Source of the DNA: Saccharopolyspora gloriosae
GTDB taxonomy: Bacteria; Actinomycetota; Actinomycetes; Mycobacteriales; Pseudonocardiaceae
Assembly (NCBI RefSeq): GCF_022828475.1
Contig: NZ_CP059557.1
Coordinates: 2,775,470 to 2,839,469, forward strand
Length of the DNA stretch: 64,000 bases
Direction: 5' to 3'
Shown in pieces: positions 44,139 through 52,351 of the stretch (its first letter is position 1; every line of letters starts with the position of its first letter). The position numbers and the translations under genes are program-made. The notes under the pieces are model-generated. The model saw nothing but the letters and a program-made list of their open reading frames with translations, did not search any database and had not been told where the DNA came from.

Positions 44139-46259
44139 ATGTCCGCGAACGAGATCGACCGACGCACTTTCGGCAGGGCGGCAGGCATCGCCGGCTTCAC
44201 CGCCCTGGCGTGGAGTCCGGGCACCGCCGCGCAGGCGGCGGGCGAGCCGATCACCACGAGCTCCCCGGACGGCTCGATCACCGCGCATTTCCGGTTGCAG
44301 GAAGGGAAACCGCAGTACCGCATCACCCGCGGAGCACAGGTCGTGCTCGACTGGTCGGGCATGGGTTTCGAACTCGGCGACCGGAGATTGGGCGAGGTCG
44401 CCGAGCTGGTCGGCACGTCCCGGGACGAGCTGAACGAGACCTGGCGGCCGGTGTGGGGCTCGTCGGCCGAGGTCCGCAGCCACTGCCACAGCACCATCGT
44501 GCGCCTGCGCGAGCAGGTCGAGTTCGACATCGAGTTCCGCGTGTTCGACGAAGGTGCGGGCTTCCGCTACTTCTTCCCGCAGCAGGACGGGCTGGGCGAT
44601 TTCGAGGTGCTCGACGAGCACACCGAGTTCCGCTTCACCGCCGACCACACCGCCTGGTCCACGCCGGCAAACTACGACTCGGTCGAATACCTCTACAGCG
44701 AGACGCCGCTGACCGGTGCCGGACGGCTGCACCCCTGGCAGGAGCCCCGCGACGACGCCGAACGGCTCGGCGACCTCGCCACCCCGCTGACGGTGCGGGT
44801 CGCCGACGACCTGTACCTCGCGGTGCACGAGGCGGCGCTGCTGAACTACCCGGACATGACGCTCGCCAAGATCGACGGCGGTCCCGGCTTGCGCAGCGCG
44901 CTGGTGCCGCGCAAGGGCGAAGGACGGCGAAAGGCGTTGCTGCGCACGCCTTTCCCGACTCCGTGGCGGGCCTTCCTGATCGCGCGGGAGCCGGGTGCGC
45001 TGGTCGAGTCGAACTTGGTGCTCAACCTCAACGAGCCCTGCGCGATCGAGGACACCTCCTGGATCAAGCCGGGCAAGTTCCTCGGCGTGTGGTGGGAGAT
45101 CCACAAGGGGCGCAACACGTGGATCGAAGGCCCGGACCTCGGTGCGAGCACCGAGAACGTGCTGCGCGCGGTGGACTTCGCCGCGGACAACGGGATTCCG
45201 TACGTGCTGGCCGAGGGCTGGAACAAGGGCTGGAAGACCGGCGGTGACTTCGGAGACGACCAGGACTTCCTCACCCCGAACTCGATGCTGGACCTGCCAC
45301 GGGTGCTCGACCGCTGCCGCGAGCGCGGGGTGGCGTTCCTCGCGCACAACGAGACCGGCGGCGGCATCGACAACTACGAACGGCAGCTCGACCAGGCCTT
45401 CGCCCTGTACGCCGAACTCGGAATGCCGGGGGTGAAGACGGGCTACGCCGGGGACATCGACGCGCACCACCACCACGACCAGTGGATGGTGAACCACTAC
45501 CAGCGCGTGATCCACAAGGCCGCTCAGCACCGGCTGCTGATCAACGCGCACGAGCCGATCAAGGGCACCGGCATCGAACGGACCTACCCGAACTTCGTGT
45601 CCCGCGAAGGCGCCCGGGGCATCGAGTACGACGCCTGGTCGCAGGGCAACCCGCCGGAGCACACGGTGACGCTGCCGTTCACCACGATGCTCGCGGGGCC
45701 GTTCGACTACACGCCGGGCATCTTCGACATCACGTGGTTCCCGCCGCAGAGCCCGCAGGACGACCACGGCGACAGCAACGACGGCACCCGCGTGCACACG
45801 ACCCGGGCGCACCAGATCGCGCTCTATCCGGTGCTGCTGAGCGGATTGCAGCAGCTTTCGGACGTGCCGGAGCACTACGCGGGCGTGCCGGAGTTCGAGT
45901 TCCTGCGCCAGGTCCCGGTGTCCTGGGACGAGACGCGCGTGCTGCACGGCGAGATCGGCGACTTCATCACGATGGCGCGGCGCAGCGCAGCGGCGTGGTT
46001 CGTGGGATCGCTGACCGACGAACAGCCGCGCACGCTGGAGATTCCGCTGGACTTCCTCGGCACGGGCCGGTTCGTGGCGCACTTCTACCGCGACGCCCCC
46101 GGTACCGACCTCGTCACCAACCCGAACGAGGTCGAGGTCGATCACCGCCTCGTCGACGCGAGCACGGTGATCCGCGCCGAACTCACCGGAGGCGGTGGCC
46201 ACGCACTGCACCTCACACCCGCGGGGGAGGGCGACGAGCACTTGCCGATGTACCGGTGA
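44139..46259 (+). CDS. Secreted glycoside hydrolase family 97 (SusB-type alpha-glucosidase-like)
   Basis: 706 residues. The N-terminus has a twin-arginine-like signal (DRRTFGRAAGIAGFTALAWSPGTAAQA, cleavage near residue 34), then the GH97 N-terminal beta-sandwich, a TIM barrel (GVWWEIHKGRNTW ... YVLAEGWNKGW ... MPGVKTGYAGDID, HHHHDQWMVNHYQRV, LLINAHEPIKGTG, RTYPNFVSREGARGIEYDAW) and a C-terminal sheet domain. The KTGYAGD and NAHE segments follow the inverting SusB type with Glu catalytic residues rather than the retaining alpha-galactosidase type. Calcium-site residues are plausible. Translocated by Tat and acts outside the cell. GH97 is common in Bacteroidetes and less so in actinomycetes. 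Confidence 0.9.
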   Translation: MSANEIDRRTFGRAAGIAGFTALAWSPGTAAQAAGEPITTSSPDGSITAHFRLQEGKPQYRITRGAQVVLDWSGMGFELGDRRLGEVAELVGTSRDELNETWRPVWGSSAEVRSHCHSTIVRLREQVEFDIEFRVFDEGAGFRYFFPQQDGLGDFEVLDEHTEFRFTADHTAWSTPANYDSVEYLYSETPLTGAGRLHPWQEPRDDAERLGDLATPLTVRVADDLYLAVHEAALLNYPDMTLAKIDGGPGLRSALVPRKGEGRRKALLRTPFPTPWRAFLIAREPGALVESNLVLNLNEPCAIEDTSWIKPGKFLGVWWEIHKGRNTWIEGPDLGASTENVLRAVDFAADNGIPYVLAEGWNKGWKTGGDFGDDQDFLTPNSMLDLPRVLDRCRERGVAFLAHNETGGGIDNYERQLDQAFALYAELGMPGVKTGYAGDIDAHHHHDQWMVNHYQRVIHKAAQHRLLINAHEPIKGTGIERTYPNFVSREGARGIEYDAWSQGNPPEHTVTLPFTTMLAGPFDYTPGIFDITWFPPQSPQDDHGDSNDGTRVHTTRAHQIALYPVLLSGLQQLSDVPEHYAGVPEFEFLRQVPVSWDETRVLHGEIGDFITMARRSAAAWFVGSLTDEQPRTLEIPLDFLGTGRFVAHFYRDAPGTDLVTNPNEVEVDHRLVDASTVIRAELTGGGGHALHLTPAGEGDEHLPMYR

Positions 46260-46267
46260 GTCCGACG

Positions 46268-46297
46268 GCGGGCGCGCGCAGCCGAGCGCGCGCCCGC
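46268..46297 (+). terminator. Perfect 12-bp hairpin after the GH97 gene
   Basis: GCGGGCGCGCGC (46268-46279) and GCGCGCGCCCGC (46286-46297) are exact complements with a 6-nt loop, 8 nt past the stop codon. No T tract, but the position fits a terminator. Confidence 0.6.
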
Positions 46298-46447
46298 GCG
46301 GGCGCGGCTGGCACACCGAAGGTGCGGGGGCCGGGGCCGCACGCGGCGTGACCCGATCGCCGACCGGTGCTCATTTCAGGGAAGTCGGCCTGCGCGGCCC
46401 GTTCTTGCGCCGGTCCGCCCGGCCGTGAGTTCGGGGCGGTCGACGGC

Positions 46448-47578
46448 TCAGCCCACCGTCGCGAACCGTCTCCTGACGTCCACTTCGGACAGTCCGAAGT
46501 CGGCGAGCCGGTAGTGGTGCGAAGGTTTCCGGGCGCCCGTGGTGCTTTCGCCGTGCAGGCGCCGCATCGCCGCGCTCGCCTCGTCGCCGAGCTGCAGTCC
46601 GAAGTGCTCGTACAGCGCCGCCACGGTGCCCAGCGGGTCGGCGACGAAGTCCTCGTAGTTCACGTCGTAGAACCGGGACTGGTCGTGCTCGGCCCGTTCG
46701 GCGTTGAACGTGGCCAGTCCGCGGGACCACAGCTCCAGCTGGTCGCGCCCCACCGTCTCGCCCTGGAACGTGTCCGACCAGTCGGCGCTGGCCTGGGCGT
46801 TGAGGCTGCACACCGAGGCGATCGCGACCTCGGGGGCGCGGTGGGTCTGCACGACCAGCGCGTCCGGGTAGACGGCCAGCAAGGCGTCCAGCGCGAACAG
46901 GTGGCTCGGGTTCTTCAGCACCCACCGGCGGTTCGGCTCGGGCAGGCCGATGAGCTGGAGGTTCCGCCGATGCCTCCGGTACGCTGCGGTCCAGTCCTGC
47001 CCGGCCAGCCACCGGGAGTAGGACGGAACGTGCGCGAGGCATTCGTAGGAGACCGACCGCATCGACTGCCGCAGCAGCTGCCAGCACTCCTCGACCTCGT
47101 CGGCCGCCATCGCGTGCACACCGAGGAACTCGGGGTGCTGCACGTGGTACTGCCGGTACCCGGCTTGGACGTGCTGGAACACCGGATCATCGGGCCAGGT
47201 CTCGCGGGGCGGCCTCGGCTGCGGCGCCTCGGTCAGCCACACCTCCAGCCCCTGGTGCGCGGGGTCGGCGGTGAGCAGCCGGTGCAGCGCGGTGGTGCCG
47301 GTGCGGGGGAGGCCGGTGACGAAGATGGGCCGTTCGACGGGCACGTCGGCGTGCTGAGGATTCGCTTTCCACGCGGCCTCGCTGAGCGACCGGGCGATCA
47401 GCGCGCCGCGCAGGAACGATCGGTGCACCTTCGCGCCCAGCGGCGTGAGGCCGGCATCGCGGTCGTAGGACTCCAGGAGGGTGGCGAGCCCGTCGGTGTA
47501 GTCGTCGGGGCCGAAGTCGTCCAGCCCGGTGCGCCTGGTCGCTGAAGCGTGCAGGTCGGCAACGGTGCCCACGCCCAT
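46448..47578 (-). CDS. Sulfotransferase family protein
   Basis: 376 residues. The 5'-phosphosulfate loop is TGLPRTGTTALHRLL (near residue 89) and the 3'-phosphate motif VVQTHRAPEVAIASVCSL. LEVWLTEAP and EECWQLLRQSMRS are typical of the actinobacterial Stf-like group found near steroid-catabolism genes. It would transfer sulfate from PAPS to a hydroxyl of a small molecule, perhaps a sterol derivative given the KstR-like palindromes upstream. Third gene of a minus-strand operon, 10 nt after the SDR. Confidence 0.85.
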   Translation of the reverse strand: MGVGTVADLHASATRRTGLDDFGPDDYTDGLATLLESYDRDAGLTPLGAKVHRSFLRGALIARSLSEAAWKANPQHADVPVERPIFVTGLPRTGTTALHRLLTADPAHQGLEVWLTEAPQPRPPRETWPDDPVFQHVQAGYRQYHVQHPEFLGVHAMAADEVEECWQLLRQSMRSVSYECLAHVPSYSRWLAGQDWTAAYRRHRRNLQLIGLPEPNRRWVLKNPSHLFALDALLAVYPDALVVQTHRAPEVAIASVCSLNAQASADWSDTFQGETVGRDQLELWSRGLATFNAERAEHDQSRFYDVNYEDFVADPLGTVAALYEHFGLQLGDEASAAMRRLHGESTTGARKPSHHYRLADFGLSEVDVRRRFATVG

Positions 47579-47588
47579 CGTGTCTCCC

Positions 47589-48365
47589 TCAGTGGTGGTA
47601 CTCGCCGCCGTTGACGTCGAGGCACTGGCCCGTGATCGCGCGCGCCATCGGGGAGGCCAGGAAGATCACGGCATCGGTGATCTCCGCCGGCTCCGGCAGC
47701 TTGCGCAGGTCGGTGGTCGCGGCGATCTCGTCGTAGACCTGTTGCGGATCGACGCCGCGCTGCTTCGCCAACTCAGCGAAGTACCACTTGACCGAACCCG
47801 CCCAGATGTAGCCGGGTGCGACCGTGTTGACCCGCACGCCACGTGGCCCCAGCTCGGTGGCCAGGCTCTGCGCCAGCGACAGCAGGCTGGCCTTCGCCAT
47901 CTTGTAGGCGCCGAACGTGCGCCGGGAATGCCGCAGCACAGCCGAGTTGATCATCACGACGGAGCCTTGGCGCTCGGCGAGCAGCGGGGCGCACTCCCGC
48001 GTCAGCCGCAGCGACGCGAACGTGCCCGCCTCGAACCCGGCGCGCACGTCGTCCAGGTCGGTCTCCAGCAGGTCGATCCTGGGCGGGATCGCAAAAGCGT
48101 TGTTGATCAGGACGTCCACCCGTCCGAACGCGGCCGTCGCGACTTCGACGATGTGCCGCGCCGAGTCCTCATCGGTGATGTCGACCTCTGCGGTGACGGC
48201 CCGCCTGCCCAGCCCGGTGACCTCCTCGGCGACCTCGTCGAGCCGCTGCCGGGTGCGGGCGGCGAGCACCACGTCGGCACCGGCTTCGGCGCAACCCACC
48301 GCGAGCGCCCTGCCGAGTCCGGGGCCGACCCCGGAAACCACGACCACCTTGTCCCGCAACAGCAT
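47589..48365 (-). CDS. Short-chain dehydrogenase/reductase
   Basis: 258 residues. Cofactor motif VVVSGVGPGLGRALAVGCAEAGADVVLAART (GxxxGLG), NNAF motif, catalytic SVVMINSAVLRHS and YKMAKASLL, C-terminus GQCLDVNGGEYHH. This subgroup is common in steroid and terpenoid degradation clusters. ATG 48365 shares one base with the stop of the upstream DUF1214-like gene (TGATG), so they are coupled. Probable role: oxidation of a hydroxyl on the same substrate class as the sulfotransferase. Confidence 0.87.
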   Translation of the reverse strand: MLLRDKVVVVSGVGPGLGRALAVGCAEAGADVVLAARTRQRLDEVAEEVTGLGRRAVTAEVDITDEDSARHIVEVATAAFGRVDVLINNAFAIPPRIDLLETDLDDVRAGFEAGTFASLRLTRECAPLLAERQGSVVMINSAVLRHSRRTFGAYKMAKASLLSLAQSLATELGPRGVRVNTVAPGYIWAGSVKWYFAELAKQRGVDPQQVYDEIAATTDLRKLPEPAEITDAVIFLASPMARAITGQCLDVNGGEYHH

Positions 48366-49534
48366 CAGCCGCACATCCTCGACGCCACCGCGGACTGCCG
48401 TGCCGCGATCCGCTCCGCCCACTCGGCGGCAGTGACCCGGGATCGCTCGTGATGCGGGAGCTTCGCGGGCAAGTCGGCGACGTCCACGATCTCCACCTCA
48501 GGGCCGTCAGCGGGATCCAAGTCTCGGGAGAGCCGCTGCCACCGGATCTGCACGAATCCTCGGGAATGTCCCAGCCGCTCCAACCAGTTCGCGACGCCGG
48601 GATCGCGTTCACTGATCACGAACCGGAACCTGCCGTCCGGATCGGGCCGCGCCTGGTCGGCGGTGAGGCTGGTCTGGTGATCGCTGTAGTCCAGCGAGAC
48701 GTACCACCGGCTGCCGAGCTGGATGCCCTGGTACGGCGCCTCCGAAACGGGAACGGTGACGATCATGGCCTGATCGTCGGCCAGGTCGTAATGCCCGGCG
48801 GAGGAGAACTGGGTCGCCAGCCCGCCGGGCGTGCGCCGGGGCTCGGTCATCGTGTTCGCAGGCAGGTCCAGGTAGAACCACTCCGGGAACGCCAGGAACG
48901 TGCGCAGCCGGTTGAGCAGGATCTTGCCCGCCACCCCGTACCGCTTCTCCAAGGTCGAGCGCTTCCGCGGCGGCGGGGCGGAACCGAGTCGGTCGGCGCG
49001 GTGGATGCGCAGGGTCCCGCGCCGCTCGGTGTTCCAGTCGCTGTAGACCTCGCGCACCACGAGCATGGCGGAGCCTTCGCCGAGCACGACGTATCCGGGG
49101 CCTGCCTTGTCGCGATCCGGCCCGAACCGCAGCTCGAACCGGCCGTCCGGATCGAGGTCCAGCTCGCGATCGTCGAAGGCGGTGAGGCTGTCCGGCACCT
49201 CCACCGGCGAGTAGTCGCCCCCGAGCACCTGGAAGCTCAAGTCCCGGGTGGAACCGCGGGTGCCGGTGACGACGTACTCGGCGTCGTCGCGCAGGTACGC
49301 GTGGAAGTACAGCGCATCCGGGTTGTCCAGCCCCATCTTGGTGTAGGGGCCGGTGGAGCTGACGAAGAACGGGAAGTCGCGCTCGTAGGCCCACGCCAGC
49401 TGCAGCGAGGCCCGGATGCTTCCCGCCAGGTAGTCGTAGCCCTCGACCAGGTCCTGCTCGGTCCGGATGTGCGGCGCCTCGGTGATGACCTTCTCGGCTT
49501 CGACGACGGCGTCGGCGAACGGCTGAGTCAGCAT
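48365..49534 (-). CDS. DUF1214-like protein of unknown function
   Basis: 389 residues, soluble, no signal peptide. The N-terminal third (LTQPFADAVVEAEKVITEAPHIRTEQDLVEGYDYLAGSI) is helical, and the rest is beta-rich with YVVTGTRGSTRDLSFQVLGGDY, GTLRIHRADRLGSAPPP and FQSAGHYDL-like motifs. The arrangement is that of DUF1214-containing proteins seen beside SDR and cytochrome genes in sterol-degrading actinomycetes. Function unknown. A perfect palindrome (49544-49559) lies 10 nt before its start, so it heads the SDR-sulfotransferase operon and is probably repressed there. Confidence 0.7.
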   Translation of the reverse strand: MLTQPFADAVVEAEKVITEAPHIRTEQDLVEGYDYLAGSIRASLQLAWAYERDFPFFVSSTGPYTKMGLDNPDALYFHAYLRDDAEYVVTGTRGSTRDLSFQVLGGDYSPVEVPDSLTAFDDRELDLDPDGRFELRFGPDRDKAGPGYVVLGEGSAMLVVREVYSDWNTERRGTLRIHRADRLGSAPPPRKRSTLEKRYGVAGKILLNRLRTFLAFPEWFYLDLPANTMTEPRRTPGGLATQFSSAGHYDLADDQAMIVTVPVSEAPYQGIQLGSRWYVSLDYSDHQTSLTADQARPDPDGRFRFVISERDPGVANWLERLGHSRGFVQIRWQRLSRDLDPADGPEVEIVDVADLPAKLPHHERSRVTAAEWAERIAARQSAVASRMCG

Positions 49535-49543
49535 CGACCGAGA

Positions 49544-49559
49544 TTAGAACGAGTTCTAA
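49544..49559. promoter_or_regulatory. Palindrome matching the KstR operator consensus
   Basis: TTAGAACGAGTTCTAA is perfectly symmetrical and contains TnnAACnnGTTnnA, the published KstR consensus. It sits 10 nt upstream of the DUF1214-like start, overlapping the promoter region of the SDR-sulfotransferase operon. Confidence 0.65.
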
Positions 49560-49566
49560 CTGTCGG

Positions 49567-50043
49567 TCAATGTCCGGCCCATCGGTCGGCGGTGAGCCGG
49601 AATCCCGGCAGGTTGCCCAGCGTCACCATGTACTCGTAGGTTCGGGTGAACCCGGTGTGTCGAATGCGCCAGGTCCCGTCGTCGTCGCGCGCGTACCGAT
49701 CCTCGTAGAACGCGGCGCCCTGGATCATCGTGTGGTCGTACTCGGTGGCGATCACGGTGTCGGTGAAGCACCACGTTCCGGTGGCCGTATCGCCGTCCAG
49801 GTGAATTTCCGGCTGTTGCGCCGAATGAGCGGTGATGATGTCAGGGGTGAGGGTGTCGCGCAGGAAGTCGACGATCGCCTCGCGGCCGGTGCGCAGCACG
49901 GGGCCGCCGTTGACGGCCGTGCCGTACTCGGCGGTGGCGTCGGCGGTGAGCGTGTCCGCGACCTCGTCCCACCGCTTGAGGTCGACACAGCGGAGGTAGC
50001 GGTACTTGAGGCGCTTGATCTCTTCGAGAGCTGCGATGTCCAT
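49567..50043 (-). CDS. SnoaL/NTF2-like family protein
   Basis: 158 residues of the nuclear-transport-factor-2-like fold (ketosteroid isomerase / SnoaL group): AALEEIKRLKYRYLRCVDLKRWDEVADTLTADATAEYG, then ATGTWCFTDTVIATEYDHTMIQGAAFYEDRYARDDDGTWRIRHTGFTRTYEY. Some relatives are isomerases or dehydratases of steroids; others only bind ligands. ATG 50043 is used. Its promoter region carries a second KstR-like palindrome (50077-50090), which supports a sterol-type pathway. Confidence 0.83.
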   Translation of the reverse strand: MDIAALEEIKRLKYRYLRCVDLKRWDEVADTLTADATAEYGTAVNGGPVLRTGREAIVDFLRDTLTPDIITAHSAQQPEIHLDGDTATGTWCFTDTVIATEYDHTMIQGAAFYEDRYARDDDGTWRIRHTGFTRTYEYMVTLGNLPGFRLTADRWAGH

Positions 50044-50076
50044 CTCGGCAGTCTTGCCAGTTCGCCGGGTCAAATC

Positions 50077-50090
50077 AAGAACCTGTTCTA
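50077..50090. promoter_or_regulatory. Second KstR-like palindrome, one mismatch
   Basis: AAGAACCTGTTCTA fits TnnAACnnGTTnnA except for the first base; its AGAAC/GTTCT arms are the same as in the site at 49544. It lies 34 nt before the SnoaL-like start. Confidence 0.5.
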
Positions 50091-50250
50091 ATTTAGGGAA
50101 GCGGTGGTCCGATGGCCCGGGGTCTCGTCGTGAGTCTGCCGCGGCAGCGGTCGAGTCCGCGGGCGGGTTCGTTCTCATGGCTGGACGAGCACGCGAAGGT
50201 GGAGATCGGCGACCGCCGACGCCGCGCGGCCCGGCGTGAAGGTGTTGCAT

Positions 50251-50936
50251 TCACGGCGATCCGGGCAGTCGATGGTCTCCCCGGAGCGTGTCCGGTCCGA
50301 ATCTTGGAATCGATGAGGAAGAAGACGTCATAGGATATGCGGGCTTGGCGCCGTCATTATTCCAGCACTCCCTTTGAATTTCCCGGTATGGATGATTTAT
50401 CGCCGGTGGCGTCCCATTCGCTGATCGGGTCTTGCCGAGTCGGTTTCCGATTTTGTTCAATGGTGGTTTTTTGGCTGCCGGGGCGGGCGGCTACGCGGCA
50501 GGGGAATCCCTCATTGGCGGCATCATGGCCGCGGGAGCAGCTCGGGGGCTTCGGCCGGGTATGCCCCCCGGGCATGCTTCGGCCGGTTCGGTTGCGTCAT
50601 CGGGCGATCTCGTGCTTTCGGTAGGTCGGTTCGGGACGCAGTTCCCGGGCAATATCGGAATGATCAAGTTGGGCTGGATGGAGCAGGTGCCCGCTCCGTT
50701 CTCGGCGCTACAGTCGGATCAAGGCGTGGTCTCGGCGGTTCAACCTGCGTGGAATCGGCTTAGGGCGGGGTCGTGTGGCGTTCTATCGGATTGTGTAATC
50801 GTGTTGTGCGGAGCCGGCGATGGGGTTCGCCCGGAGGTCGTGGTCTCGTCTTCGCCATTCGGAAAGATGGTCGCCGCCTGTCCCTGCGTCGCGGTCACTG
50901 GAGGGCAAGCCTCAGAGCGAACCGGGGGGAAGGGCG
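50251..50936. other. Intergenic region without a recognisable gene
   Basis: About 690 nt between the SnoaL-like gene and the LuxR regulator. The stretch 50320-50480 is visibly lower in GC than its surroundings (TTATTCC, TTTGAATTTCCC, TTTTGTTC), as promoter or transferred DNA would be. No family match in any frame. The 3' end carries a G-rich stretch that may be the LuxR ribosome binding site. Confidence 0.4.
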
Positions 50937-50960
50937 TTGGGGATCGGTCTGCAAGAGTCG

Positions 50961-51653
50961 GTGAGCGACGTCGATCGCCCGAACATCGTGGTCTACACCA
51001 ACGACCGGATCGCGGGTGCGGGAATCGTCGCCACGCTGCAGCAGTTGCCCGAAGCGAGCATCCAGGTCACGGCGAACGAGGCGGATCTGCTGCGGGTGCT
51101 GGAAACCGGGGACATCGATCTCGTCGTGGTCTACTTCGACTCCCTGATCGAGAATCCGGGACCCGCGCTGTTGCGGAACAGGATGCGGCATTCACAGGCG
51201 ACACCCGTCCTGGCGGTGCTCTCCAGCGGTTTGGACGACGTCCTGTCCGCGCTGGAGATGGGGGTGCGCGGCTTGGTGACGAGGTACGACGAGCCCGAGG
51301 TCCTGGTCGACACGGCGCGGGCGCTGCTCGACGGAGGGTGCAGCCTGGCGCCCACCATCACCACCCACGTCGTGCAGATGATCAACGAGTCCGGCCGGCT
51401 GTCCGAACCGGCGGACCAAGCGGTCTTCGACGTGCTCACCAACCGGGAGCAGGAGATCGCGCAGATGCTGGCGATGGGCATGACCACGAAGGAGATCGCC
51501 GCTCGCACCTTCATCACCAGGGCCACCGTGAAGACGCACATCTCGAACGTGCTCAGCAAGCTGAACTTCGACGAGCGATCGCAGATCGTGGCCATGGTGT
51601 ACCGCACCGGCTGGCTCAACCGGAGGTTGTTCGCGGCGCAACCGGCCGACTAG
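50961..51653 (+). CDS. LuxR-type regulator with receiver-like domain
   Basis: About 230 residues. The N-terminal receiver-like domain (IVVYTNDRIAGAGIVATLQQLPEAS...GDIDLVVVYFDSL...ATPVLAVLSSGLDDVLSALEMGVRGLVTR) has a candidate phospho-Asp in VVYFDS, but the usual DD pair near the N-terminus is reduced to one Asp, so phosphorylation is doubtful. The C-terminal LuxR HTH is canonical: LTNREQEIAQMLAMGMTTKEIAARTFITRATVKTHISNVLSKL. The start is uncertain (GTG 50961, or TTG 50937 after a G-rich site). No kinase partner is adjacent; an orphan NarL-type regulator. Confidence 0.83.
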   Translation: MSDVDRPNIVVYTNDRIAGAGIVATLQQLPEASIQVTANEADLLRVLETGDIDLVVVYFDSLIENPGPALLRNRMRHSQATPVLAVLSSGLDDVLSALEMGVRGLVTRYDEPEVLVDTARALLDGGCSLAPTITTHVVQMINESGRLSEPADQAVFDVLTNREQEIAQMLAMGMTTKEIAARTFITRATVKTHISNVLSKLNFDERSQIVAMVYRTGWLNRRLFAAQPAD

Positions 51654-51741
51654 CTGCCGGGCCTTTCAGCCGGGAAACTCCGTGCTGCGCCGGGAAGTTC
51701 GATGCGCAGGTGAGTGGCGGTCGGAGCTTCGTCCGGTCCGA

Positions 51742-52215
51742 TCACTGCTCGGGATCGGTGGACAACGGGAGGCTGTTGTCGGTCACCGGGGACGACAGCA
51801 CGATGGAGGTCGTCGTCCGGCCGACCTCCGTCATCTCCGCCAAGACCTCCTCGAGGCGGCCGACGTCGGGGACGGCGACCTTGAAGATCCAGCAGTCCTC
51901 GCCCACGACGTGGTGCGTCTCCAGGACCTCCGGGATTCCCAGCAGGTTCTGCACGCCCTCGTCCCGGTGGCCGGCGCCGAACGCGGCGAGCCGGACGAAC
52001 GCCACGATGCCGAACCCGAGCTTCGCCGGATCGAGTCGAACGGCGTAGCCGGTGATCACGCCGGCTCGTTCCAGCCTGCGCAGTCGATCGGCGACGGCCG
52101 GTGCGCTCAGCCCGACCCGGCGGGCCAGCTCGGCGTGGGTGGTCCTGCCGTCCTGCTGGAGGTCGGCGAGCAGCGAGAGGTCGATCGAGTCCAGTTCCGA
52201 AGGTGTTTCCGCCAC
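51742..52215 (-). CDS. Lrp/AsnC-family regulator
   Basis: 157 residues. HTH at about 5-60 (LDSIDLSLLADLQQDGRTTHAELARRVGLSAPAVADRLRRLERAGVITGYAVRLD) and RAM effector domain with VLETHHVVGEDCWIFKVAVPDVGRLEEVLAEM. Such proteins sense amino acids. Divergent from the APC permease across a 136-nt AT-richer gap containing GAAATATAAGC, so it likely controls that transporter. Confidence 0.9.
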   Translation of the reverse strand: MAETPSELDSIDLSLLADLQQDGRTTHAELARRVGLSAPAVADRLRRLERAGVITGYAVRLDPAKLGFGIVAFVRLAAFGAGHRDEGVQNLLGIPEVLETHHVVGEDCWIFKVAVPDVGRLEEVLAEMTEVGRTTTSIVLSSPVTDNSLPLSTDPEQ

Positions 52216-52351
52216 GTGACCTTGCTTTCAAAGGTGATGGACACGGATTGCTTGCGAAATATAAGCTGGCCGCGTTGTGTCCTGTCACCGTGCCGGTTCC
52301 GGCACCGTGCGCGCAAGCCGCCGAGTACGCCAACGCAGGAGGTCATGGACG

